DNA from: Plasmodiophora brassicae
Lineage: Eukaryota > Endomyxa > Phytomyxea > Plasmodiophorida > Plasmodiophoridae
NCBI GenBank assembly: GCA_039704465.1
Contig: JASFAU010000016.1
Location: forward strand, 186,001 to 250,000
DNA length: 64,000 nt
Direction: 5' to 3'
The position numbers and the translations under genes are program-made. How positions within the stretch are numbered: position 1 is the stretch's first letter; each line of letters starts with the position of its first letter. The notes under the pieces were generated by a model. The model searched no databases. It was not told the origin of the DNA and saw only the letters and a program-made list of their open reading frames with translations. Positions 32,301 to 44,467 of the stretch are shown here, piece after piece.

Positions 32301-35300
32301 TGTCTGGCGTGTCGCGCGTCGTTCCCGTTCTCGCGATGCGCCTGAAGCAACGCGACAACGTGAACGCGTTCCTGTCGCGGCTGTTCGATGTCGGCGTCCT
32401 GATTCGACCTCGTGATGGGTCGGCAATGGCCCGCGTTTGGCGACTCTCCGACGACGACGGCTGGGTGTGGACATCGCTGCCGGATCCAGCAGCGCCCGCG
32501 ATCTCGTTCGTGCACTCGCGCGCCACCATAGCGTTCGACGGGCGCGCCTGCGCGTTCCTGCTGAACGGGACGATCGCGTTCGCGGCAGTAGCCGACCGCA
32601 TGCCCGACGTCGGGGTGCCGATCCCGTCGCCGGCCGCGTTCGCGCTCCACGTCGGCCCAGTCTGGACCGCTGTCGGCGTTCCCGACGACGACGTTGTCGA
32701 AGCCGTCGAACGGGTCGCCGACGACGTCCAGGTCGACGTGTTGACGTTGGACAACGCGTTATGGTTCCCAGCGCGGCCGATGCCGGCTCGATTGCAATGG
32801 GTGGAGGCGTGCCTTCCCAGCCACGTCCGCGTTCAGCTGAAGGAACGCGGGTGCGGGTCTCGTTGGCGTATCGACCGGGAACAGGGCCCGGTCGTCTGGT
32901 TGCGCTCCCCGCACGATCACGTCGCCGTTGCCGACCAGCACGCCCGTTCGGTCCGGTTCTTCCGACTCGAGCGCCTGTGGGGTCGCGGCCACTGGCCCAT
33001 CCCGGTCGCATCGTACGACGTGGGGCGCGACCGGCTGGTCATCGCCAATCCCCAGCGACATGCGTTCGTTGTTCGCCACGCCCGTCATGGCCTCCACATC
33101 CCGCATGACGTGATGGAGGCGGTCGTCCCGCGTGACCTCGTCAGCGAGTATGCCTCGTTCTGGATGCCGTCCTGTGGCGCGATCACAGGCCTTCCGTATC
33201 GCGCTGACGATGCCCCCGCTTTGCGAATCGAATTCCTCCCCACGTTTCGTGTCGTTCGGGGCGCACCTGTGAAAGACGGGGACGGGCTCCCGTCTCGCCT
33301 ACGACCGTACCATCTCAGCGTGTCGGACGCGACCTTACAAGGTGCCCTGAAACGTGCTCGACGTGATGGCGTGCTGGCGCACGCCATGCTGACGGCTGTG
33401 TCGCGTTCGTCGGGCGCGCTGGCTCTCGTTCGTGCCACACTCGGCCGGGCAGCCGTCCAGGCGCGGCAAGCGCTTCGAACGCTCATCGCGCCCGAGCATA
33501 TCCTGCTGTGGACGCTGGACGGCATCCAGACGCCGCTGCTGGCGATGATCGAGGTGCCGCTGCTGGGCCTGCGATTTCAGGAGCGGACGCTGATGGAGGA
33601 CGATCTGGACTGCGGCGAGAACGGCCCGTTCTACGCCGACGCGAACACGCCCGCGACCGTGACGAAGTTGTTCGTCCGGCGGGCGACGCACCTGTTCCTG
33701 GTGGGCGACGACGCCATGCGCGACATGTTCGTCCTGGAGCGACGACGGTGGCCCGGGCAGATCCGCCGCCTGACCAATGGCCTACGCCGTGTGATGGTAC
33801 TCGGGGACCCGCACGGGACGATGGCCCTGGCGATCCCGAACGAGTGCCTGTTCGGCCCGGGGGCGCGGCCCGGTGACGTCCGCCAGCGCGTCCTGTTCTA
33901 CCCGGTGCATCTGTCGCGCACGTTCTTCCTGATGCCGACCCGTCTGCACGTTCTTAGCCTCGTTTTGGCACGGTACCGGCTCGGGCACCTGAACGAAGCG
34001 GCGCGGCTGGCGCTGGCCCTGTCGTCGCACGACGATCGCGACCCGGTCGGCGACGACGAACGGCTGGTGCTGTCGGCGTTCGATATCGACGAGAACACGA
34101 CGGAGAACGCCGCTGCCGTCCTCCTGCACGTGGCACGTTCGGTGAACGATGCGGGCCGCCTGTGGCCGATTGCCGACCTGTACGCGACGTACCTGTCGGG
34201 ATCGGCGTACGTGTTGTCGTCGTGCCTGATGTCGTTCACCGAAGAACGACAACTGATCGACACCTTCCCGACGATCGTGGACGCGAACGTCCTGATTGCC
34301 AACCGGTCCGCCTTCCTCGACGCCGCCGTCGACAACCGCCGGGAAGGTGACCTCGTCGTCAGCATGCGACTGCCTGAACGTGTCGAAGGTGCCTGCGTCT
34401 GGCAGGCGCTGCTAGACGAGGCACCTGCGTTCTTTGACGCCCTCCATGTGAACGACTACCAGTGGCCATGGGCGATCACGTTATCGTTCACCGATCGAGC
34501 CCTGTTGGACAGGGATGCACTTCGCGGATTCGAACTCGTTCGGCGGATCCGGTCGTGTCATGATGGAGGTTTCGATGGCAACGCGTTTCTGCTGTGCTTC
34601 CAGATGGTGACCGGTGCGGTTCGCGCTGGTCTCTGCCGGGATACGTTAACGGACGGGAACCTGCTCGCCAGCCTGCTTCTACAAGGTTACCTCGTGAGCA
34701 TGTTCCGGCAACGGCAGGCGAGTCATCGCGACGCGATACACAGCATCCGATCGGCGGCACACGATCCCGAAGCGGTTATCGGCTCTGTTGTATTGCAACT
34801 GGACGCGGCGTCCCCTGATTGCGGTCGTTAGGCGTCGGCGCTGATGCCGTTCATGATGCTGGGCGTGTTGGCGACACGGCCCAAGGCGAACGACGCCGAG
34901 GTGCCCGCGTTCCCGACGTCGGTGGCCGATGGGTCCCCACGTGTCGCGCACGCTGGGCACGGTCCACTGCACCGGTTCATCACGCGCCTGCAACGGTACT
35001 GCCGGACGCTGTGCAAGGCAACAACGGAAGGCGGGACGGCGCCGGCCGAACAACGAACGCTGGTCGAGGTGGTGTCGCTGACAGCAACGGATATCGAACG
35101 GGAATCCGATCGTGCCTGCCGCCCGTCGGATATGTCGGCCCGGGAGCAGACGATGCATAACCCAGTCCTGGAGATCGGGGCGGGTGCCGTCCTCGAGCAC
35201 GACCACGACGTGCTGACGACGCAGCCGCTGTCCGTCATCCAGCTAACCTGGTTCGTGCGCACCGAACCGGCGGCGGACGCACCCGTGCCCGAGTTCCAGG

Positions 35301-38300
35301 TGCCCGAACGCTGGCGCTCGCGATGGACGTCGGTGGAAACCGGTGAACCGTCATCGGCGCCGGATGCCGCGGCGTCGTCCAGGAACAAGCTGCTGCTGGT
35401 GATGGAGAGCGATGTGGGCAGCGAGGGCGGATGGGAATCGCGGCACCAACAAGCGATCCGGAAGCTGTGGGAGCTTCGCCGCATGATGGGCACGATCGCG
35501 CGGCACGACGTTGCCGTTGTCGGCCGCGCCCTGCAGGCGATACTGCGCGCGGCCGACGCGGTGTCGCTGCGCGCCGACGACATCACATTCGACCAGGTGC
35601 GTGCGTGCCTGCGGGGTGCGTGACCTGTGTACTCAGGTGCGTGGTAGTCGAAACGGTACGCGTTCGCGTTGAGGCGGATGGCGGGGCACCAGCGACGCGT
35701 GTCGTTCGGGTACCTGGCCATGTGCATGTGCTCCACGCGCGCCTTCGATGACCTGATGCGTGTGAACCCGTTCATCGCCGCCACGCACCATCACCCGCTG
35801 CACCTGCTCGGTAAACGTCGAGCGGGCACCGGCAGGGCGCGCCCGCTCTGACCGTCGACGCCGTCGCAGACGGAATCGCGTCCATCATGCTGAGGACGTC
35901 GCGGATCGGCCAGGCCCGGGACGCGTTACGCCTCGTCAACGACCTGTACGCGCAGATGGTCCGCAGGTTGAACAAGGCGTACACGCCGTTGCCCGCCTCC
36001 TTCTTCCGTCTAGCCGATCGTCTCGCCGACCTTCTCTGCGCGCGTCGCGCCCTCGTCCAAGGCCGGCTGTTCGACCCACGTGTCCTCCTGTTCGACTTCG
36101 CGGCTGGGCGATCGTTGGCCGACGACGACCTGCGCGTCATCCAGTCGTCGGCGACAGCGTCGCCCGAGCGCATCCACATCGACGCGTTCGGGAAGGTGCC
36201 GATATCCACAACCGTTGTCCCGGTGCAATGCGCGATCCACGACGGGTTCGTTGTCGTCTGCGTCCCAGCCAGCGCTGTCGACATCGTGCGGCACCTGTGG
36301 ACGCGCGATTCGTGGCCGGCCCTGTCGGGCCTTCTGCCCTCGCAACGTGCCCTGCGTACCTTCCGGGCGAACGACCACGTGGCCGCCCAGGTCCGGTTAT
36401 TGGCCCATTCTGGCGCGTTCGCCAGAGCCTGACGCCTGCGTACACAGGTCGTCCGAAGGAGGCTGCTGTTCGCGTGTAGGACGAATTCGGTGCTGCTGAC
36501 GTCCGAGGTGGACCTGCAGAGGATCCTGCTCGAGGCGGTCGATGCCCAGCGTCGCGCGTCGATCGACGCAACGGCCTGGCGCGATTGCGTGCACGCCCTG
36601 CGCCGAGCGGCGATCCAGATCGGTGTCGGTGCGCGCCTGGCGCTTCTGCATCCGGCGCTGCTGGCGGACTCGCCCAACGCCCTCCCGTACCGACTGTCGA
36701 TCTGGCCCGACTCCTCGACGGACGCGTCCGCCGGTGCGTCGACGCCCGTGCTGGTCCCCTGGGCGCCTCTTCGAATCCGCATCGCCATGCTGTTCGTCGC
36801 GCCGCTCTGCAGCGTGTCGATCGGGTCGGCAGCGCTTCGTGCTGCGATGGACGTTGCGGTGCAACGCGATGCGCTTCGTATCGACCCGATCGGCGTCATC
36901 GCGGACGAAGACGCGTTCAGGGCCGATGTCTTACCCGAACTGGTTCGCTACGTTCGTGGGGCGCTGACCGTCGTCGGCGCCCCTGGCAATGTCGCGCTCG
37001 CCGAACGGGTTATCCGGCGATGGTCGCGTCGCCTGCTATTCCATGTCCTGTCGCCGGCGACAGCCCTGAAGGCCCGGTCCGGGTCCGGATCGACGACGCG
37101 GCCGTCGAACCCCGACGCCGGGTTCGGCGAGGTTATCCGAGAGACGTTCGCCAGGTGCGAGCGGAACGCCCGGGCGGAATCGGCCGCTGCGTCCGCGCTC
37201 GCCGACTCGGCGCTGCCCCATCTGGCGCACCGGTCGCCGGACGTCGTCGGCGTCAGCGTGTACGACGTCGGGCGCCTGTTCCCGCGTCGCCTGTCGTACC
37301 ACAGCGGCCTGGTGCCGATGCCGCCGCCGGTGCCCGTGGCCGGGTTCCGATCGCGCGACGCGATCGCCGCTCTGGCGCTGTACACGTCCGCGGACTGCGT
37401 CACGGTCCGCCGCAGTGCGCCGGCGGCTGCAGGTCGCGACGCGCTGTTCGCCGTGGCTGCGCGGGAGTTCGACGCGGTTGCGGACTGCGGGCGTGTTTTT
37501 GCGGGACTTTGTCCAGTCGAGTGCGGCAGGGCGCTACTGGCAGCGGGCGCCGGCGATCGGTTCCGCGGGGTCGTCGTTGTGGACCGGACCGGGGTTCCGG
37601 TGATTGTGTTCGGCAGCGGACGCCAGGCGCGTTACGACCCGCACGTGGCGCCGCGTGCTCGCGATCTGTTCTTCGTGTTCACTGGGGATGCCGTTGACGC
37701 CGCCCTGGTGTTCCCGATGTCGTCGACGGCGAGGGTTCTGCTCCTGGTCAGCGCCCAGCACACGTCGCTGGCCGGGTTCTGCAAGGGCATGTCGCGGCTG
37801 GAGCTGTTGGGCCGGTCGCAGACGGTGCAGATCGCCGTCCTGGCACCGGATCGGATCAAGGCGCAGACGGCGATGGACATTGTCAACTGGCTGATCCGGA
37901 ACGACGATACCGGTGACGACGACACCGAGTGGGTCCGCGCGTTCAAGGACGCCTGGCACGGATTGCAGGCGCTGGAGCGCAAACCTGACCAGGACTGGCG
38001 CCCGTTCGTGGTCCGTGATTGGATGTGGGCCGCCGATTTCGAGAACGACGCCGCGTTCTGGCATCGCATCGTTGCCCGTCGTATCGAGTGGCGCCGTGGT
38101 CTATGGCGGAACTCGAACGAGCGGGCACCGCTCTGCACTCGCCAGTTCGAGGCTATGGAAGCGGCCCTGATGGGGAAGAGCGGCGACCACATCGATTACT
38201 GCGCTCGACGTATAATGTCTGGACCGATGGAGGTGCCATACGTTGCCTGTGACCTTCCATGGGTGTTCAAATTGTCGGCTGTGACCGACGAGGACGCTCA

Positions 38301-39960
38301 CAGCGAAGGACCCGTCATCCACAACATCAACGGCACGCCCCTGAAGATGGCGGGCGCGTTGGCCAGAGCGGGTGCCAGCGTTCACGCATTCGTCCCCGAT
38401 GACGACCCATCGGGGCAGTCGCCCGGCACCACCGATAACCAGGGCGGTGCCCTTGCGCGCCAATCCGATATTGCGTTCCACAGCTTTGCCGATTCGCACG
38501 GGTGCCAGCGCATGACGAGGTACGCGTTCGGCTGCGCTGTGGCCGCATGGGGACCTCCCGACCATCGCCTCCCGCCGTCGACCCCGCCTGACGATCCACC
38601 ACCTCCAGAAACCGACGTCGACGAGCCGCCCGCGGTTACGAATGCGCCAAACGCCATCGACGAACCCCCGGTGCGATCCCTGGACGACCTGTTCGACCTC
38701 TGTCAGGAGCGCGGCGATAGACGCTACCGGGCGTTGTCGGTCAGCGGGTTCCGGCGCGCATGGGTCATCCTGCACAGGGGTGCTCCCGCGCCCCGCCCAA
38801 CCATGCCCAGACCGGCGAACGTGATCGCTGTGTCGTTGTCAGCCGCCGCTGAGACGCGCGCGAATCTCGACACGGGTCGCAGACTCGGCACGCTGTTCAT
38901 CGTGGGTGTCGACGGCGCGCCTGTCGTCCTGGCAGGTGCATCGTCGACGCTGCCGGCAGCGACAGTCGCCGCCGCCGCCATACGCGTGTGGAACGAACCG
39001 CTAGCCGGCCCTGCAATGTCGTTGGCCGATCTGGATTGGCGCCTCCAGCGCCAGGATCGTCACGAGTCGGCGTCGGCGCTGCTTGCGCTGCCTTGGTTCG
39101 GCAAGGCAGGGCTGGCCGCACCTGGTCAGTGTCTGTCGGTCGGTAACGGGGCCCTTCCCGAACACGAGCTGTCGTCCATGTCGCCATGCGATGCCGCCAA
39201 CCTTGTACGTGTCGCGTTGCAGGCACGGCAGGTGTCGATGACACTGGACACGACGTCCAGCGACGAATGTGTCGCTCGGCTGTCTGCTCGGATGTCGCCC
39301 GCGACAGCGTTATGCCTGTTCGACCGGTTCGCCGCCCACGGGAACGTTCTGCAGGAAGGCCAGCTGCGTGCCATGCTCGGCAATCGGGTCCAGGTTCGGG
39401 CGAATTGCAACGCGGCCGTACCTGAGCCGGGCGTGTCGATGAGCGGCGAAGACGACGACGTGAAGCACGCGGATGACTATTGGTCGGCATCGGACCTTGC
39501 GGTGATGGCGTTGCTGGGGCGGGTGGTTGCTAGGGCGTTCGAGAGCGATGGAGCGACGGTCACTGATGAGGACGCGATCCGGGTAGGGCGCCTGCGACAA
39601 GCGCTGTGTGTGGCGGAGGGGACCGTGCGCCGGAAGACGTATGGGGAGGTGCCGTCCGACGAATTAGCGCGGGACCTGGCCCTGGACCTGTCGAAGGGGT
39701 TCGTCATGGCTACCGACGGCGAGATCGAGTCCGTGTGGATCCCTGACGAGATCCTGAACAAGAAGGTGGCCGACACGGTTGCCGTCGGCGACCTGCTTGC
39801 CTGGGTGCGGTACGTCCTGACGCGAGGCGCCCACGTGCCGCAGAACGTGCGCGGCACGTTCGTCAAGCTGGCGACACGGGAGGCCGACGCCGCCCTCGCC
39901 GGTCTTGATGTCGACGACAGCGACGCCGCGCTTCAGTTCATCAGAATGACAAGCCTATGA
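29319..39960 (+). CDS. Giant 3,457-residue protein of unknown function, six exons
   Basis: Exons 29319-31982, 32039-34786, 34832-35596, 35648-35810, 35870-36390 and 36448-39960 join across five GT-AG introns of 45-59 nt, all in phase, and sum to exactly 3,458 codons. No ATPase, kinase or helicase motif was found. Residues around 30080-30200 read LIVPCGWRSDD and GFAHMVVIKD, a Gly-Trp...His arrangement seen in some protease-like folds (weak). Other segments look like helical repeats (HLNEAARLALALSSHDD) and regularly spaced aromatic-rich strands. There is no signal peptide or membrane helix, so it is probably cytosolic. The last 1,400 bp of the final exon were later duplicated to 46871-48266. 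Uniform GC-rich codon use over 10 kb supports a single functional gene. Confidence 0.75.
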
Positions 39961-40220
39961 GGTGACCGTCTCCAAGTCGCCTATCTCCATTTATCACCCA
40001 GCTAAAATATAAACACACGTCGGCCGAAGAGTACACGCGCCTCCCTCGATCTGTATCGCGACGCCCTGCTCGGTCTGGCGGGCACCTTACGGTGGTCGCC
40101 CCGTACGGTGGCCGGCCCTATTCGGCCCGGGCATGTCGGGACGGGGGAAGATCCGATCCGGGCCTGGCGTTGTGTTAGCGGAAGCAAGCGCGAAGCGTCG
40201 GCCGCTATTGTGAGGCGCCG
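39961..40220. promoter_or_regulatory. 3' flank of the giant gene and promoter of kinase 1
   Basis: The last 100 bp before kinase 1 (gatccgatccgggcctggcg, gcggaagcaagcgc, gtgaggcgccg) recur before kinases 2 and 3, so this is a conserved promoter/leader of the family. Confidence 0.5.
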
Positions 40221-41719
40221 ATGTGCATGGCGCCCTTGCGTCTACGGGCGGCTATGTTCGTGCTCGTCCTTGCCGTGTTCGGTGTCGCTCAAGGCATGTT
40301 CCGGGAGCGGGCCGTGCCGACGGCGATGCCAGGACAGCGCTGCAGAGACGTCGTGCGCGACCATCCAGGACGTCAGGTCAGGCGATGATTGCCCTCTTGA
40401 TGACATATCTAACGCATGCCGGTCAGCAACTCGAGGAGACGGAATCATGCCTGAGGGCAACGAATTATTACCAGCACCTGCTACTGACACCATCGGATCC
40501 CCCAGAGCCTCCGGTACCGTCAGCAGAACCACCAGCGTTGCCCTGTGCAATTCCCGCCAGGGGCAATCCACCACCCGATATCCACGACCACCCAGCACAT
40601 ATCTCTGTACTCCCAGGTGACACTCGACCAACCGCATTCCCGCCTTCCAACGCTTGCACCGTGTTGGGATGTCGCGGTCATAAGGTAGTATAATTGTATT
40701 TGCATGCAGCGAAACCTATCGCGGTATCCCAACCGTCAAATGCATCGGCCCAGGATCTCGACCGTGAACTGCCCAGCATCGATTTCGACGACTTCGTCGA
40801 ACGCATCATCGACGATGGTGCATCTAATACCTACGAACTGGGCACAATGCGATCGCTGGATGCTCATGCGTACCCACCCTGCTTCACATTGCTGGACCCG
40901 ATCGGCAGAGGCGCATTTGGGACGATATGGAGAGCACGACAACGGCGGTACGTGCTTGACGAGTGCGGTTTGCTCACACTCGTCCAGAACGATGTTGCCA
41001 TGAAAGTGCAGGACGATTCACACGTGTCGCGTCGCGAGGCATTGATCCTGGCGTACCTGCGGGAAGCTGACGGGCACCCGAACGTGGTCGTCGTGTTGGG
41101 TGCGTTCACTAGCCCGGATTCAACAAAGCGGATCTCTGTCATGGAGTTCCTTGGCGGCGGCTGCCTGAGTGACATACTGGAGATGTCCCCTGGAGGGTTC
41201 CTGAGCGAGCAGGCAGCCCTCTCGATCTGGTTCCGCGTCCTCGCCGGCCTCGAGTACCTCCATCGGCACCACATCTACCACGGGGACCTGAACCCGAACA
41301 ACGTCGTACTCGACGAGTTCGGCGAACCCAAGATCATTGACTTTGGCCTCAGCTCGCAGTCGGCCAACGGCCTGGTGACCGGGCACCAGTCCACGCTCCC
41401 ATTCGAGGCGCCAGAAGCGGGACCATTCGCAGAACCTCACAGCGGAGGACACGCTGATCTATGGTCGGCTGGCGCGATGCTCTTCTACATGGTCTTCGGC
41501 GAGCACGCCTATCCAGAGCTACCCGACTACGCGTCCTGGAAGCACCTCGTGCGCACGATGCGCCCCAGGTTCCCGCATCGGCCCACAGCATCCAAGGGCG
41601 TCATGGAACTGCTGATCCTGATCTTGGCCGTCGACCCACGCACGCGGCCGTCTCTGGCCCGCATCCTTCGTAGCTCGTGGGCCATGTCGTACCTACCGAT
41701 CGTCTCATACCGTAGCTGA
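40221..41719 (+). CDS. Secreted protein kinase, family copy 1
   Basis: Exons 40221-40376, 40427-40616 and 40710-41719 give 451 residues in perfect phase. Exon 1 encodes a strong signal peptide (AAMFVLVLAVFGVAQG), exon 2 a Pro-rich linker, and exon 3 a complete kinase domain. Visible marks are IGRGAFGTIWRAR (glycine loop), VAMKVQDD (beta3 lysine), MEFLGGGCLSDIL, IYHGDLNPNNVVLD (catalytic loop, HGD instead of HRD), IIDFGLSS (DFG), FEAPEAGP and DLWSAGAMLFYMVFGEHAY. Asp, Asn and Lys needed for catalysis are kept. A kinase entering the secretory pathway in an organism with other secreted paralogues suggests an exported or apoplastic effector, or a luminal kinase. Introns end in the shared branch-like string atatctaacgcatgccggtcag-type sequence. 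Two more copies lie downstream. Confidence 0.85.
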
Positions 41720-41824
41720 CCCTTCGCTATATACGTACACGACTCGGCGTTTGTCTGTACGAATCATCTTTATTCTGCACGTCTGGCGACGCCAGCAATT
41801 CGCGAGGTATTCGCGAGGTATATA

Positions 41825-41853
41825 CAGTGCGGGTAGTCTATACGCAGTAAATA
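41825..41853 (+). repeat. Left terminal inverted repeat
   Basis: 29 bp, exact reverse complement of 43111-43139. Confidence 0.95.
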
Positions 41854-42388
41854 AGTCCCGGCTTCAACAGAGGACTTGGGATATCGAAATGTAAGAAGAA
41901 AAGTTGCGCCTTGATGCGAGGAATCGATTGAGCCATGTTTCTAAAAATAGACCAGTCCCAAATTTTCAGGCACCACCTATTTTTAGAAAATACCGACATT
42001 TTCAGCATTTTTCACCGCCGGTCGACGTGGCCAGCTGGCCAAACCAGCAATGTCGCGCCCAACTGCGCGATCGCGACGTGCGATCGCTGCCGCCACCCGT
42101 TCTGTTGCTGCTAGAAACAGCACTGCTGCATCTGCTGCGAGCGTCGCGTTGAGCGATGCCACGCGCGTGTCCTCAGCGTCCCCGTACAGGAAACGGTGTC
42201 GAACAACGCTAGCGTGGCGATGATCGATATTCCCAAACTGTCTTCTCCGAGTCCATGCCCCGAATCATCATCGACTTCCGAATCAACGTTCACGACGTCG
42301 GGAAATTCATCCGAGTACTGGACACCTACCTGGTCGGACGAGTCCACGGCGACGCCACGCCGATGCGCGCAGTGATCGTCAAGGCTCC

Positions 42389-42670
42389 TTGCCACGAACT
42401 GCCAAGCGCGGACCGTACAAGGGCGACAGCAGGAGCACCAAATTTCGCAAAGCGGCTGCCACTGCCACCAAAGATATCAAAATGTCCAACCGCAGCATTC
42501 TGGATTTCATCATCCGGACGCCGGCGCCGTCATGTCCATGTAGACCCGGCGCCGACAGCGATGTTTCCAGCATGGACGCGAACGGGCTTGACAACGACGA
42601 CGGATTCGACCCCAACATGGCCGCCTCCGCCTCAGTGGCCAGGCGAGGAGACGATGGCGCCCTACGATAA
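42389..42670 (+). other. Transposon internal frame
   Basis: A frame of about 90 residues inside the transposon begins basic (RTAKRGPYKGDSRSTKFRKA) and becomes acidic. It looks like the start of a DNA-binding protein but has no DDE residues. Probably a fragment of the original transposase gene or captured sequence. Confidence 0.35.
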
Positions 42671-43110
42671 AGACTGCGCCAATTGGAATGTACATATGCA
42701 GGAGGTTCTTCTGCAGGGCCCTTGTTCAACCTGGGAATCACTGGCCAAATATAGTGCGTGGCGCATTGCGTGGCGCTGCTCCACCGGCATTTTGCCATTT
42801 TTTGGGGCTTTGAAGGAACCACACGTCGTCAATAAACATCGGATGAAAGTTTACATTGGCGCGTTGCGACGGGAACATCGAGACCTGCACATAGACGCAT
42901 TTTCTAAAAATAGTCCCGTTGTGTCAAATCTCCAAGGGGCCCAAAACGGAAATCGCTACTGCTCCGCGAATTTTCACTGAATTTGAAAAATAAAAACGTG
43001 GCCGTGTCGTACACCATGGGATCTATCGATTCACGTTGCCACATCAGCCGAGGCCCCAACAAGGACCATCGAGTAGTCCGTGCCGCCTACCATACAAAGG
43101 TCGACCGCAC

Positions 43111-43139
43111 TATTTACTGCGTATAGACTACCCGCACTG
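43111..43139 (-). repeat. Right terminal inverted repeat
   Basis: 29 bp, exact reverse complement of 41825-41853. Confidence 0.95.
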
Positions 43140-43141
43140 TA

Positions 43142-43817
43142 GCGCTCCTGCGCAGAAGCCCGGTGTTGGTTACCACGTCATCCCCGGAGCTGAGCTGCAG
43201 ATTGCCACACGCGGCATGCCCAGCCTGGTACAATACAGTCCGGAGGAAAGGCCGACGTGGCCAGTCGTCTGTCCACATCCTGTTCTCGTCCGCAGACCGC
43301 CGCGCAGGCACCACCAGCGCCCGGCCGTCGGCTTCTTTTTTTTTGGACACCATCGTCAAGGCCCAAGGCCACCCGGGCCACCCGTAAAATCCGGTATCAA
43401 GGTCGCTGTCGCCTTGAAAGAAATCGACGACGTCGACGGGGGCAGCGTATCGCCTGGCCCGTGATTTGAAAACCATTGTGTCTCTCTGGTGCAACTGTAC
43501 CTAGTGGGTATGGACCCAGCCTGCGCGCTTCATGCGTTGCGCTGGAGAGAGGCCGAATCGCCGACAAAGGGCGCGCCTGTGCGGCGTGATCCCCGCAACT
43601 GTGCCGAGCCTGCGGCGCTCTGTCGCCACTCGCCAGCTCCGAACTGGCGCACTTGGCCTGTTCAGTCGGCAGTTCGCTTCCGAAGTGTAGCCAACGGGTC
43701 CGCAGCTAGCAGCGCCTGCTGAACCCGCCAGGGCTTGCCATCTAAACGCACGCCGAACCCTGATAACGTCTGCGCGAGGCACGCCGCTTTCAACCAAGTA
43801 CATTGTACAGCTGGTGG
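43142..43817. repeat. Intergenic; 43230-43385 duplicates part of the 54913-55464 gene region
   Basis: About 160 bp (through gccgcgcaggcaccaccagc, a run of nine T, and aaggccacccgggccac) matches 55300-55442. In the other copy this is the 5' part of a minus-strand gene; here the rest of that gene is missing. Nothing else recognised. Confidence 0.6.
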
Positions 43818-44467
43818 ATGTTCGCGTCACAAGAATGCGGGCAGCGTGCACCCGACCTTGAGGCGCTGTCGACGTTATTTCCGGACAAGCTTCTCGAGTG
43901 GTCGGGCACTTCCGGTCTGGTAGTGACACCGATGGCAACGGGAATTAGCTCCTGCCTGGAGGCCATTGCTACCCTTATGCAGGTCGGGCAGTGGCGCACC
44001 AGCAACCCGGGCCTCGGTGGACTTGAGGGCAATGACCGCGGTGGCTTCCTATTGCCAAACGGGGATATGCTGATACCCGACGCTTCGTACGTCGACGAGG
44101 TCAGGTCAACTCGGATCGAGGTGATGCTGTATTCGTATCAACGTTTCCACAGGCAACGTTGACCAGTCTTTCTGCGGACCAACGAAGGATGGCGTACCTG
44201 CCATGTGTGCCCACCGTTGTAATCAAGCTGATATCAGAAACTGACGATCTGGAGGCCGCTATTGCGAAGATGCAAACGTTCGCCAGTCAGGGTTGTAAGG
44301 AATGCTTACTCGTCGATACTCGGAACAACTTCACGATGCTGTTCAAGCCGCATCTGACCAGACGGCCAAGACGCCAGGCGCTGGGTACAGTTGCGTTCGA
44401 GTTCTGGCCGAGGTTCGTCCTCGACTGTCAAGCAATCAGGCAGCACCGCGAAGCGCATGGATTGTAA
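43818..44467 (+). pseudogene. Uma2/DUF820-like gene, decayed copy
   Basis: Homologous to the intact minus-strand gene at 45508-46056. The first frame (43818-44162) covers GGFLLPNGDMLIPDASYVDEV, then ends at a TGA at the frameshifted stretch 44100-44160. The homologous second half (SADQRRMAYLPCVP, KMQTFASQGCKECLLVDTRN) continues in another frame to 44467. In addition the conserved glutamate of the E-(V/L)-x-S motif is lysine here (VVIKLISE versus VVIELLSD). Both changes point to loss of function. Confidence 0.7.

Larger units (their letters stand above)
41825..43139. mobile_element. DNA transposon, Tc1/mariner-pogo type, 29-bp TIRs, TA duplication
   Basis: The ends 41825-41853 and 43111-43139 are perfect 29-bp inverted repeats starting cagtgcgggtagtctatacg. 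Each is flanked by TA (41823-41824 and 43140-43141), the target duplication of the Tc1/mariner superfamily. The CAGT start is also typical. The 1,315-bp body is AT-richer than its surroundings. It has no intact transposase; short plus-strand frames (for example 42389-42670) could be remnants. It is thus non-autonomous or decayed. A sequence like the left flank (caattcgcgaggta) continues directly into acgctcctg at 50232 and 54358 in the paralogous DNA, which looks like the related empty site. Confidence 0.9.
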
